Shown: positions 28,387-37,080 of the stretch, in pieces
Numbering within the stretch: position 1 is the stretch's first letter
How the letters are laid out: each line of letters begins with the position of its first letter
Assembly: GCF_016587435.1 (NCBI RefSeq)
Contig: NZ_BNJJ01000032.1
Span: 23,741 to 87,740 of the forward strand
Origin: Dictyobacter formicarum
Lineage (GTDB): Bacteria > Chloroflexota > Ktedonobacteria > Ktedonobacterales > Ktedonobacteraceae
Length of the DNA stretch: 64,000 nt
Direction: 5' to 3'
Made by a program: the position numbers and the translations under genes
The notes under the pieces: model-generated
What the model was told of the DNA's origin: nothing
The model's input: only the letters and a program-made list of their open reading frames with translations
Database searches by the model: none

Positions 28387-28440
28387 CTACCATGCAACAA
28401 CCTTTCCATACCCTTGATCATATCAACATCACAATACGTG

Positions 28441-29031
28441 TTACCTCATACCAATGCGCCGGGCAACGGTTGGGGATACCAGATAAACACGTTCGCCAGG
28501 CAGCAAGGTCTTCGCTTGCGCTTCCTTACCCTCTTGCAAAAGTGCATAGATCTTTCTCACCAATGGGGTTGCGTCTCGAATCTCCATAGTCCATTCATTG
28601 ACGTACTGCTCAATAATATGGCGGCTCAGGCCCACTTGAATGCTGTTGAAAGGAAGGCTTTTGCCCCGGAGCGTTCGTTCGGGATCCCATTGCACGTGGA
28701 CACGTGCCTGCTCAAATTGCGTCGCCCACTCGTCATAATTGCGGTAGATGGATGGATTGTACGCGGTCAACACAGCCTGAGAGAGCGCCTCCTCCCAACC
28801 TTGTCGTGTCATGCGAATGGCCAGGATCATTTCCTGGCCAGATTTGAGTCCCCAGTTGCTGCGTTCCATGAGCCATAAAAAAGATGGTTTGATCCAGGTC
28901 ATACGATGCACCGAAAACGGGGGCACAAAGCGATTGTGTTGTATCGCAGGCAAGGCGATCGCCTTCGCATAGGCCTGATAGACCGTGATCGACCTGCTGT
29001 CATACTCAGCGCGAATTTCATTGGTATTCAT
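28441..29031 (-). CDS. DUF4291 family protein
   Basis: 196 residues from ATG 29031 (a GTG two codons earlier is also possible). Family strings are present: EIRAEYDSRSITVYQAY near the N-terminus, RFVPPFSVHRMTWIKPSFLW, MERSNWG and WDPERTLRG, with the C-terminal GLSRHIIEQYVNEWTMEI. DUF4291 is a widespread single-domain family of unknown activity whose conserved Arg/Trp/Lys residues suggest an enzyme. Same strand as the gene at 29067, with 36 bp between them. Confidence 0.9.
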   Translation of the reverse strand: MNTNEIRAEYDSRSITVYQAYAKAIALPAIQHNRFVPPFSVHRMTWIKPSFLWLMERSNWGLKSGQEMILAIRMTRQGWEEALSQAVLTAYNPSIYRNYDEWATQFEQARVHVQWDPERTLRGKSLPFNSIQVGLSRHIIEQYVNEWTMEIRDATPLVRKIYALLQEGKEAQAKTLLPGERVYLVSPTVARRIGMR

Positions 29032-29066
29032 GTCCACATCTTACACGAAGAATCCCTGATTGTATA

Positions 29067-29753
29067 TCATTCCTCTGGATGCTGGGGATACAATTGAGCT
29101 AGCTCTGCTGAATTCAGCGATGACAAATCATTGAAGAGTGCTTCAACCTCTGCATTCATTCTCAGTTTTTTCTTCTTATTTACATCCTTCTCATCCATAT
29201 ATCTCTTCCACAGAAGATAGAGGCCAGCCAGCCACAGATAACGGTCGAGTTCTTTGTTTGAACACGATAAGGCGGCACGTTGCTTTAATCTCTCTATGTT
29301 TTCAACAAAAGCCTTATACGGTGAAGTTGTTCCAATAGCTCGCCCATATGCTCCCAGATGGTGGGCAACCATTTTTCTCGCAAAGGAATCATAGATAGGG
29401 AAACGTTCCATATGTATGAAAAAGTGAGCAAACTTGGAGGCAAAACTGAGATGTTTGCGGCCTGAAAACGCGGCGATCTGCTCTACGAGTTCAGTATCCT
29501 CTAGCCCATCTGCCGCACGCATGACCTCAGTAACGTGTCTGGCCATAGGGACCACCATATAGATCTGCGTCCCATATAGTTGATTTATAGCAACAACCTT
29601 TAACAGGGTGGAGTCCATGTCGAATCCAGGAAAGCGAATGTGCAACGCTTCAAGTGCTTGATCTGTATCCTTCCATTGCCGTAATTGCTGATGCAGTCTA
29701 TTTGCCACATCAATCTGAGATCTCAATAGGGGTACAGCAAGAGCAGTTTCCAT
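29067..29753 (-). CDS. Hypothetical protein, helical
   Basis: 228 residues, ATG 29753 with GAAGGGA 8 bases upstream. It is all-helical by inspection. The central part SFASKFAHFFIHMERFPIYD followed by SFARKMVAHHLG resembles the core of uncharacterised HhH-glycosylase-like proteins in which a helix carrying K-F-x-H-F precedes P-I-Y-D. A catalytic lysine/aspartate pair cannot be confirmed. It heads a minus-strand run with DUF4291 and the 171-aa gene. Confidence 0.55.
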   Translation of the reverse strand: METALAVPLLRSQIDVANRLHQQLRQWKDTDQALEALHIRFPGFDMDSTLLKVVAINQLYGTQIYMVVPMARHVTEVMRAADGLEDTELVEQIAAFSGRKHLSFASKFAHFFIHMERFPIYDSFARKMVAHHLGAYGRAIGTTSPYKAFVENIERLKQRAALSCSNKELDRYLWLAGLYLLWKRYMDEKDVNKKKKLRMNAEVEALFNDLSSLNSAELAQLYPQHPEE

Positions 29754-30441
29754 GATGTGAATCCCTTCAAAAACATATAAATGACATCTATAATGCTATG
29801 CTTATACTACTCATTTCTTGCGGCGGCAGTTACAATCTGCGCTTGCTCCCAACCCGTTGCGCGCTACTATCTCCTCCTTGGCAATTGCCCAAGTGGGCAA
29901 CGCTTTTCTCCCTCAAGGGAATTCCCATCTCTCTATGCCAGGACATATCGCTGCGCAGCTCTTTGACCGCTACCTTTTAACCTTCCCCGTTCAACCAATC
30001 GTTCCAAATTCCTGTGTGCCGTTCTGTAGTAACACCGATCAGTTGCCGATAGATCCCATTCGTGATAAATCCATGCTCCTGAACGTAGCTTAACGCTTGA
30101 ATCAGCCGCTTCTCGACCTGTTCATGGTAATTTGGCTGAATGTTCGACGATTTTTAAGCCGAAATGTGGGAATTCGGCGCGAATGTTGGGAATCAAGCAT
30201 TGGTCGCCTGAATACATGACTCCAGCAGCGGATCACAGCACTCGTCATTTGTAAATTCATGGGCTTGATGATCGGGAAATTCCCGCCTTTTCTAACAGAA
30301 GAAGGGCCGAAGGATTGAATACGCATGCCAATTGTCGAACCTTCAGACAGCTGTCTTGTCACCCCTAAGAGGGAAAATGATAATTACTACCAGAGTATGG
30401 TGAGTAATTTTGGTTAATTGTCCAGGCTATCAAGGGAAAAT
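29754..30441. other. Intergenic region with a winged-helix relic
   Basis: About 690 bp without an intact gene. 29933-30126 is a decayed winged-helix end (separate entry). From 30130 to 30370 the sequence has several short self-similar strings (GTTCGACGATTTTT, GTCGAACCTTC, GGAATTCGGCGCG) like a worn insertion scar, but no transposase can be read. Confidence 0.4.
29933..30126 (-). pseudogene. Winged-helix C-terminal relic
   Basis: Reads EQVEKRLIQALSYVQEHGFI then ITNGIYRQLIGVTT, shifts frame once near 30030, and continues TAHRNLERLVERGRLKGSGQ ending in RYVLA and a stop. This is the winged-helix tail typical of Fic or AlbA/AAA_4 (RecG-like) proteins. No upstream catalytic domain remains. It may be the detached tail of a gene like the one at 31075, whose own C-terminus is unusually short. 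Confidence 0.6.
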
Positions 30442-31005
30442 TTATCCGTCCACGTTGTTGGTATTGATGAGCGCAAATATTCTTTCGTCAACGAACTGGT
30501 TGTTGGCATATTGACGATCGCGGAGGCGTCCCTCTTCCTGAAAGCCGAGCTTTTCGAGCAGGCGTGCGGAAGCGAGATTGGGATACGCAACCTGAGCTTC
30601 AATGCGATGCAAGTGGATGTGTTCGAAGCCGAACTGAATAATCGCGCTCAGGGCCTCTGTCATGATCCCTTTATTCCAGTAGTGTTTTGAGAGAATATAG
30701 CTCAGAACTGCAAGTCGATTATCGACATCCCATGAATATCCACAGTTGCCGATGACCCTGTTCTCTCCCTTCAATATGATGCCCCAGCGTAGTGCTTCAT
30801 GTTGAGCAAAACGCCTTCGATGACGTTCAATACTCTTTTCTGCTTGTTCGAGCTGTGTCATCGGCGCTGGATCGTAGTAGCGCATATTCTCTTCATCGGA
30901 CAGAAAGAGAAAGGAATCCTGCGCATCCGTTGCTGCGAGTTGCCGTAAGATCAGGCGTTCTGTTTCTAAGGTTGGAAAGGTTTGCAGGTGGGTGTTTAAG
31001 CCCAT
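30442..31005 (-). CDS. GNAT-family acetyltransferase, RimJ/RimL-like
   Basis: 187 residues, ATG 31005 with GAGGAGA upstream. RimJ/L-type features run in order: LETERLILRQLAATDA, WGIILKGENRVIGNCGYSWD, SYILSKHYWNKGIMTEALSA (acetyl-CoA loop) and NLASARLLEKLGFQEEGRLR. Members acetylate protein N-termini or small amines; a ribosomal target is possible but cannot be told. It is 69 bp downstream of the AlbA/AAA_4 gene on the same strand. Confidence 0.92.
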   Translation of the reverse strand: MGLNTHLQTFPTLETERLILRQLAATDAQDSFLFLSDEENMRYYDPAPMTQLEQAEKSIERHRRRFAQHEALRWGIILKGENRVIGNCGYSWDVDNRLAVLSYILSKHYWNKGIMTEALSAIIQFGFEHIHLHRIEAQVAYPNLASARLLEKLGFQEEGRLRDRQYANNQFVDERIFALINTNNVDG

Positions 31006-31074
31006 GATGATTATGCTCTCCTCAAGTGTATTTTCGATACAAACATGTGAATATTATATACTATCCTTTTTGAT

Positions 31075-32426
31075 TCATTTGATAATTATTCGCATCAAAA
31101 ATCGTCGAACCTTCGCGCTATTTACCAGTTCAGCGCGGCGATCTTGCACCACTATTTCCTGGGAAACTTCCTGCTGTTCGCCCCAGAGTGTTTCTCCTTG
31201 GTATGGCAATCGCGGCTCAGGAGCGCGCAAAGCGGGTGCCTTTTGGAAAGTTACAATCACTTCATTCATCTCGCAAAAGTGAGGTGTAGGAAGTCCTAAT
31301 CGCTTCGTCTCATCGATCATAAATCTGACCCCGCTACCGATTTGCTCCATGTAGCCAGGGATACTCCTCAATAGGTCCGCAATGACGGGGTTCCGCAGCT
31401 TCGACTGCACCTCGCCTCGCTGCATTTGCTCAACTGTTATCCCTGGTAGCAGGAGACCGGGGCTATGGACCTCAACGCGATCGGGATAATAAAAGACACG
31501 AACCATCTCGCCGCGCCGGCTGTAATCGCGGTGAACAACGGCGTTAATGACAGCCTCTCGAAGCACTTCGATGGAATACTCCGGAATATCAATCCGCTTC
31601 CACCCTTCAATACGTGCCCCGGCCGCAATATAGCGATTGAGAAATGCTTCTGTGGTATCTATGATTTCCTGGAGCGTTCCTGTGGCAACCTTGCGATCAG
31701 CATAGCGGCTGGCCCCAACGGTCTCCCGAAATAGGACGCACGTCACCTCACTCTGAGGGATATGATCTTGTGGGTTCCGGCCGAAAAAGAGCATACCCGC
31801 ATTCGTCGGAACAACAGTTTCACCGACCTTTACAGCGCACCGCATTCCGATCAAGACACGCTCAGTATCCTTGAAACGACCTGGATTTCGACCTGAATTC
31901 GCTCGCCTGGCGAGGAATGCCTGTACTCGTTCGGGATCAAGGTCTTCCATGGTTGCATTAAAGGCAGGTTCCAGTTCCCAATCACGCAGACCCCGGTCAT
32001 AAATCATTTCTAATAACTCGACCATATTTAACGCTCTGGTTTGCGTTCCCTGGCGTAACCAAAAAATACCTCCTGCCTGATAAACAGGCCCGGAGGTTGG
32101 GGCGATAGTGGCCATAAGCAGTTTTTCCCCGCTAAGTCATAGACTTCCGGCTCGGGCGGATCAAGTACTAGCTCTGGCTTGATCACCTGACGAGCCGCGC
32201 ATAAAATAACATCCATGGTTTCCCTAATCCGCTCGTCGGGGACTCCTACCACCTTGTGGGTCGCATCTTCCACCCCAATAATCGCAATCCCTCCTTTGGC
32301 ATTGGCCATTCCACACAGTCTTTCCGCCAGATCAACAGCACGAGGAGCCGCTAATTTGAGCTCAATCTTATTCGTCTCGCCACCCTTCACAATCCTCCTG
32401 ATTTCTGTATCACTCAATTTACCCAT
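31075..32426 (-). pseudogene. AlbA_2 / divergent AAA_4 DNA-binding protein, frameshifted
   Basis: ATG 32426 (after GGAGG) starts KLSDTEIRRIVKGGETNKIE, then ELKLAAPRAVDLAERLCGMA and KGGIAIIGVED, the AlbA_2 (Schlafen-like) fold. At DLAGK the frame changes: the following frame begins MATIAPTSGPVYQAGG and runs through DRKVATGTLQEIIDTTEAFL, REAVINAVVHRDYSRRGEMV and the GSGVRFMIDETKRLGL core of the AAA_4/HATPase-like region. One A missing from the five-base run at 32122-32126 (T on plus strand) would join them. The joined product is about 450 residues, normal for COG2865 regulators, apart from an abrupt C-terminus lacking the usual winged helix. The downstream part could still be made from its own ATG (32115). 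Confidence 0.8.
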
Positions 32427-33031
32427 AATGCCTCCATTCTGATCTATTGCAGACTCGTGTAGACCAATTCTAGCATACTCATGGGAGTTTCTCATATGGA
32501 GTGTCCGAAGAAATGTCCGAAAGGAATTATCTGTGTTCCTATAATTAGCGTCCTGAATGATTGTGGAAAGCCACCTGCGAGCCATAGTAAGCATTCCACC
32601 ATAACTCCGAAATGAAATGAGCACGCAGTACCCAGAAAGCCCTTGAAAACTCCGAAATATTCCATACTAGCTCCGAAAAAAGTGAGCGATTCCAGTGTAA
32701 GTTCGAAAATAGTAGGTGCTCGTTTAATGCGCTCATACTGCTGTTTCTGGATTATCCAGATTATACTATTTTGCTTGACGTGAGCAAAGATGGACATGTT
32801 TTTGAAAGGATAACCGAAATAGTCAGCACAGGTAGGCATTTCATCTTTGAGGTGATATACTACGCGTGCGGGTTTTGATCAGTAGCGACGTTTATCATGG
32901 AGAAAGAGGCAGCCTGACGGATCGCAACATTGGTAGAGCTGCATTTTCTTATGCTTATACTGTAAAGACTTCGCCATTTTGCAGATAACAGATGCGAAAG
33001 CTCTGAATTTTGAGTAGTCAGGTTCTTATCA
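32427..33031. other. Intergenic region with 20-bp repeats
   Basis: About 600 bp between the AlbA/AAA_4 gene and the thymidine kinase. It contains the repeat cluster at 32502-32708 (separate entry). The last 320 bp contain no gene or terminator that I can support. Confidence 0.5.
32502..32708 (-). repeat. Left cluster of 20-bp repeats (TTTCGGA..TTA...TGGAAT)
   Basis: On the minus strand, copies of the 20-mer TTTCGGAGTTATGGTGGAAT and relatives lie at 32593-32612, 32659-32678 and 32689-32708, with a partial copy at 32641-32657. A related pair, TGTCCGAAGAAATGTCCGAA, begins at 32502 on the plus strand. The same 20-mer occurs twice on the plus strand at 33907-33955, so the two clusters face away from each other around the thymidine kinase gene. 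Spaced 20-bp sites next to a TGT terminus resemble transposase-binding sites at Tn7-like ends. Confidence 0.6.
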
Positions 33032-33733
33032 ATGATGAGGGTATTGCCGGAAGTAACCGTTTATACTGGGCCTATGGGTGCTGGTAAAACGACGCGACTC
33101 TATGGCAAGATGGGCGAACTTACTCACCTCGGTATTCCTTATGAGGCATATAGGCCGGGAGTAGATGTTCGAGACGTGATTATAGCTCCTCGTGGCTATG
33201 TCGTGAGTGCCAACGCGGCTCTCACTCCAAATTGTACAACGGTCGAATCGCTTGGTGATATTCCGGTTGAGGCGCTTGTGCTGCGCGGCATCAAGACTCT
33301 TTTTCTGGAAGAGTGGTTCATGTTTGGCTTTGATCATCAGCGGCGGCCCATATCAGGTCTCTATCGTGAAATCATGGGATGGTGGGCTTTGGCTGGTATT
33401 GAGCGAGTGTATGCGGCAGGACTTGATCAAGGAGCAAGCGGCAATCAATTTGGCCTGCTGGTAGATGCCCGTAGATATGGCGCAAAAGTGGTCGTTTGTA
33501 CGGCCAAGTGTGCATATCCAGTGAATGGTGAACGCGATCCAAAATGCGGACGTGTCGCCCGCAATAGTCAAATCTATGATGTCCGTGACAACAGAGCATT
33601 TGACATGGAGACCTTACCTGATCTTCTGCCCGAAGGGTTGCGTCCGCATGATCGATATCGTGCTGTGTGTACGGAGCATCTGCTGTTGCCCGCAGAACAG
33701 ACAAAGCCATTTGACCCCATACAGACCTGGTAG
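33032..33733 (+). CDS. Thymidine kinase, type II (TK1-like), divergent
   Basis: 233 residues. The P-loop GPMGAGKT is at 13-20, and the phosphate/base-binding strings follow: YRPGVDVRD, then LFLEEWFMF at 91-98 in place of the usual DEAQF, AAGLDQGASGNQF at 128-140 (lasso-type region), and a Cys-bearing loop (Cys156, Cys160, Cys172) for the structural zinc. It would phosphorylate thymidine in salvage. The loss of the standard D-E-A-Q in the Walker B region and the unusual Cys spacing suggest a diverged substrate or regulatory role. ATG 33032 lacks a strong ribosome binding site. It sits alone between repeat clusters. Confidence 0.8.
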   Translation: MMRVLPEVTVYTGPMGAGKTTRLYGKMGELTHLGIPYEAYRPGVDVRDVIIAPRGYVVSANAALTPNCTTVESLGDIPVEALVLRGIKTLFLEEWFMFGFDHQRRPISGLYREIMGWWALAGIERVYAAGLDQGASGNQFGLLVDARRYGAKVVVCTAKCAYPVNGERDPKCGRVARNSQIYDVRDNRAFDMETLPDLLPEGLRPHDRYRAVCTEHLLLPAEQTKPFDPIQTW

Positions 33734-33794
33734 ACGACATGGAGGAGGTTCATATCCCCTGCATGTTCAACTTACGTTAAGAATTTTCTACAGT

Positions 33795-33866
33795 TGGCCT
33801 ATCAGTGTGATCTTAACGATTATATGGTACGTCGTCCTTTTTCGTTAAAATCACACTGATAGGCCA
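33795..33866. repeat. Long inverted repeat (about 24-bp arms)
   Basis: TGGCCTATCAGTGTGATCTT (33795 on) is mirrored by AAATCACACTGATAGGCCA ending at 33866, with CGTTAA/TTAACG continuing the pairing and a central spacer of about 24 bases. There is no T run on either side, so it is not a classic terminator. It may be a tiny palindromic mobile element or a transcript-stabilising hairpin after thymidine kinase. Confidence 0.65.
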
Positions 33867-33906
33867 GTTATGACGGAAAGCATACATTAATCCTCACCCT
33901 GACTTT

Positions 33907-33955
33907 TTTCGGACTTACAATGGAATCCTGTTTCATTTCGGAGTTATGGTAGAAT
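33907..33955 (+). repeat. Right cluster of 20-bp repeats
   Basis: Two plus-strand copies: TTTCGGACTTACAATGGAAT at 33907-33926 and TTTCGGAGTTATGGTAGAAT at 33936-33955. Each matches a left-cluster copy (reverse strand) at 17-19 of 20 positions. The unit spacing of 29 bp is similar to the 30-bp spacing between two of the left copies. Confidence 0.65.
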
Positions 33956-34086
33956 TCTCACATAGATAACAGGTACAAGCGAAAAGCAATAGTGTAAGAT
34001 AAAACTCTATCTTCTATTTACGTTGGCACCATCGCTGTCGCATTTGATAAAACATAGCGGTTAGTTGTGAGGGATATGGCGGTTAA

Positions 34087-34887
34087 CTATGGCGATACCA
34101 GATCCTTGACCCGATTGGGCGTGGTGGCATGGCAACAATTTATCGCGGACGCGATCTCCTCATGGATCGTGTTGTCACCATGAAAGTACTACGGAAAGTC
34201 TACACGACAGACCCCCTCATTGTGGCCTATTTCTAGCGAGAAGCAAAGATCGCCTTGTCGTTGCGGCATTCAAATATTGTGCAGATCTTCGACTATGTCC
34301 AGAGAGAGCGGTTATTTCCTGGTCATGGGACTGATCGATGGGACAAACCTGCGTCACTACCTGCGCGCCCGACGTGTGCTCGCCGTGGATCGGGTGGTCG
34401 TTATCGCCCATGATGTCGCACTTGGTCTGGGCGCGGCCCACCGGCACAATATCGTGCATCGAGGGGTCAAATCACAAGATATCATGCTCGGTCGTGATGG
34501 CAGTATTAAGGTCGTCGATTTTAGTCTGGCCAGTGATCTATCTCGAGATAGACGTGCAGAGGATATGACTCCTACCGACATGGCTCTGAGTATGTATATG
34601 TACAGTGCACCCGGGATGAAATCGTCAGTCCAGCAGCCGATGTGTATGGGCTGGGTGTCGTAATGTATGAGATGCTGACCGGCCGTGCCCTGTTCAATGG
34701 GGATACACTAGCAGAGGTCACGAAACAGCATATGCAAGATGCGCCTCCTCCCAGCCAGTTCAATCCGAATATTCCTCGCGATCTAGAGAATATCATTCTG
34801 CGTTGCCTGGAAAAGGAGCCAAAGAGGCGCTACCACGATGGGAACGCCCTGGCTCATGCTCTTGAGAAATTCAATAATACTATATAA
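34087..34887 (+). pseudogene. Ser/Thr protein kinase, decayed
   Basis: A Hanks-type kinase spread over several frames. The N-lobe YQILDPIGRGGMATIYRGRD and VVTMKVLRK come first, then a TAG (34234), then EAKIALSLRHSNIVQIFDYV. A shift leads to YFLVMGLIDGTNLRHYL and the catalytic region NIVHRGVKSQDIMLGRDG / IKVVDFSLA, where HRD has become HRG and DFG has become DFS. Another shift leads to YGLGVVMYEMLTGRALFNGD and CLEKEPKRRYHDGNALAHAL at the end. The catalytic Asp and Mg-binding Gly contexts are lost, so the gene is dead even without the frameshifts. Confidence 0.85.
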
Positions 34888-35270
34888 AATTAAGAGGTTA
34901 GTAACTGTGGAGAGCCAGTTTCTTGCAGGATACGTGGGTTCTCATCAATAATGAGGCAATACTAGAAGGAACGTATCACACAGGGATTCAGGTTCAACCA
35001 AAACAATGAGATCGTTGAACAACCTTTGATTGGAATCTTTCCCGATGCCTGGCACATGATTACGAGAACGTACCTACCCGGGTACGTCTCTGATCCAGAT
35101 TTCACTCTCTTGACTTATGCTTGTTGGGTTTGCTCCTCACTTTTCCTAAGATTTCGTTCTCAGACACACACTGTACATACGAACCAGACCTATATCTATC
35201 CACTGCAGAGTTTACCGGCTTTTCAGAGTCGACAAAGAATAAGACAGAAATTATTTGAGGAGCGCACCCA
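34888..35270. other. Intergenic region
   Basis: About 380 bp between the kinase relic and the gene at 35271. The open stretches have no start signal or recognisable content. The final 15 bases hold the GAGGAG ribosome binding site of the next gene. Confidence 0.45.
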
Positions 35271-36290
35271 ATGTCGTTACTTCATTTAGACTATATTCCT
35301 TGCGATCTGACACGCTACAGTCAATACATTCTTCCAGCCTGGCGCGATGCCCGGAGCGGGATTTTGCAGCCGCTACGCGAGATTATGGCTTCGGCCAACC
35401 ATTTCTCTATCTGGTTCGTGTTTAATATCCCTAATCCGCTACCCGATATGTTCTTTGCTGGGCCACGATGCGCTTTTGGCTACGATCTTTTTCGGCAGGA
35501 TCGGAGTGTCTGGCCCCAAATTTTAGGCCATCGTGATCTGCAATCCCCTTTGCGCGATACGCTCATTCAGGATGCAGAGGAGAGGAGTGAATTAGATATC
35601 TGGGAGCTCTTCTCACGCCATCTCCCTGCATTTCTTGAGAGTAATGAACAAGCCAGGTCACAAGAGTTTCTTTTGCAATGCCTCTTCTATACGTTTTGTT
35701 GTCAGCTTCCCGAGGAAACTATGCTCGATAGCCGTGAATTGATAGAGGAAGGCGTCCATCTGTGGGAAGAATATATGGCCAGGAATTCACAGGTAAAAGA
35801 GCTCTGGGATACATTCAATCAACCAGCTCCGCAACCACTGGCCGATCAGCTACTCGCACCTCGAACGTATCAGGACTATCTCACCACAGCATTACATGCC
35901 GAGGCTTTTCCACGCACCATTCTTCATAATTCCGACGTCCTCGGTTTCATTGATCATGAGGAAACCGTTCACCTGATCACCAATCTGCCCACCAGGGAAC
36001 GCCCCGACCTGGAAGGCATTGTATCTGGATGTGTGCGTGACCGAGACAATAAGAAATGGCCCCTGCCACCGGATTTAGAACAGCTGTATCAAAAACGGAC
36101 TTATGGTGAATTGCAGAGGCTGGACATATATCGCGCCATGTGCGCCTACTGGAATGAACATGCTCACGAGGAGTTTCAAAGCAATGTCGATACCTACTAC
36201 GAGTGGCTACACCGTATGGAAGCAAAGATGTTGGCCCGCTTTCAATACGCAGCAGACCGTGGCTGGAGCATGATCGAGATTCGCCTCTAA
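35271..36290 (+). CDS. Uncharacterised 339-aa protein
   Basis: ATG 35271 after GAGGAGCGC. It is helix-rich with many aromatic residues and no membrane segment. Segments such as HFSIWFVFNIPNPLPDMFF, EFLLQCLFYTFCCQLPEE and LEGIVSGCVRDRDNKKWPL are distinctive, but I recognise no family. A strong terminator follows at 36310, so it is a single-gene transcription unit. Codon use matches the neighbours. No function is proposed. Confidence 0.65.
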   Translation: MSLLHLDYIPCDLTRYSQYILPAWRDARSGILQPLREIMASANHFSIWFVFNIPNPLPDMFFAGPRCAFGYDLFRQDRSVWPQILGHRDLQSPLRDTLIQDAEERSELDIWELFSRHLPAFLESNEQARSQEFLLQCLFYTFCCQLPEETMLDSRELIEEGVHLWEEYMARNSQVKELWDTFNQPAPQPLADQLLAPRTYQDYLTTALHAEAFPRTILHNSDVLGFIDHEETVHLITNLPTRERPDLEGIVSGCVRDRDNKKWPLPPDLEQLYQKRTYGELQRLDIYRAMCAYWNEHAHEEFQSNVDTYYEWLHRMEAKMLARFQYAADRGWSMIEIRL

Positions 36291-36309
36291 GTTCATCTCC
36301 CCTATGCTA

Positions 36310-36366
36310 GCGACTGCTTGCGGTGTCGACTATATGCCGGCGCCGCAAGCAGTCGCGAGTTTTTTG
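36310..36366 (+). terminator. Rho-independent terminator
   Basis: GCGACTGCTTGCGG pairs perfectly with CCGCAAGCAGTCGC (arms 36310-36323 and 36343-36356), followed by GAGTTTTTTG. It ends the 35271 transcript. Confidence 0.9.
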
Positions 36367-36383
36367 TTGTCCCAGTCATTCAA

Positions 36384-36970
36384 TCACTGTAAGCCAGCGT
36401 CGTGGAGAGCCTTTTCGAGGAGATCCTTGATGCCCAGTGAGTCAGCCCAATGAGTAAGATAAGGAAGATCCAGATAAGTTCCTTGCTGCTTCAACATACC
36501 TAAAATGTCGTTCCATTGCCGCGAAGATGAGCGGCCACCCATTTGAAACCATTCGAGCTTGGTAAGTACAGCATCTTCGGCAGTTGCAATTCTGAGAGCA
36601 CGTGTACCTGATTCTAAAATCTGCGTTTGGGCACGTCGCTCTTCTTCCCTTGTAAACGGACGTCTCTTCAATGGCATGAGATCTATTTTCATCATTGTAT
36701 TGAGAAAAATCACATTATAAGGCAAACCGCGCCTTACCGCATCTTTGAGTCCTTGCTCATCCACATAATAATCATTTTGCAGCATATTGACGAGAAGGCG
36801 AACGTGATGCATTTGAACATCTGCAATAACATCGATATCCTGGGTTCGCCTGGCAATACCATGAAATGAGCTTGATACTGAACCGCCAATGTAGTACACA
36901 ATATACCAAGTTGCTCAAAAGCGTTCACCAGCGGGTTAAGAGCCTCGATAATCTCATGATATATTGACAT
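36384..36970 (-). pseudogene. Nucleotidyltransferase-fold protein (AbiEii-like), frameshifted
   Basis: ATG 36970 (AGAGGA upstream) starts SIYHEIIEALNPLVNAFEQL. After LGI the frame changes and continues YYIGGSVSSSFHGIARRTQD / DIDV, the G-G-S plus D-x-D nucleotidyltransferase core, then LNTMMKIDLMPLKRRPF and AEDAVLTKLEWFQMGGRSSS / RQWNDILGML. An extra AT in the TATAT run at about 36901-36905 explains the shift. The joined length is about 195 residues. The next gene upstream (37081) is a longer paralogue sharing the GGSV core and the QWNDILGML block. Family members include AbiEii-type antitoxin-partner transferases; the role here is unknown. Confidence 0.7.
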
Positions 36971-37080
36971 GAAATATCCTCTATTTTTGTCTCTGGGTAG
37001 CTCAATTGCAAACAAAAAAAGAACGATGCCACGTTAGCAAATGCTCGTTCTTCTCCGTCAATACAGATTTTACGTAATCT

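Larger units (their letters stand above)
33734..34086. other. Intergenic region with inverted repeat and 20-bp repeats
   Basis: About 350 bp. It contains the long inverted repeat at 33795-33866 and the right-hand repeat cluster at 33907-33955. The rest is AT-rich with no visible gene. Confidence 0.5.

Noticed and set aside
29781..30093. Overlapping plus-strand frames after the 29067 gene
   Set aside because: The minus strand carries a winged-helix relic in part of this stretch, and the plus-strand frames have no features.
32502..33955. A proven Tn7-type transposon
   Set aside because: No 5-bp target duplication, no matching TGT terminus on the right, and no transposition gene. Reported as repeats and hypothesis only.
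35026..35289. 87-codon frame overlapping the start of the 35271 gene
   Set aside because: It overlaps the well-supported start and ribosome binding site of that gene and has no recognisable content.
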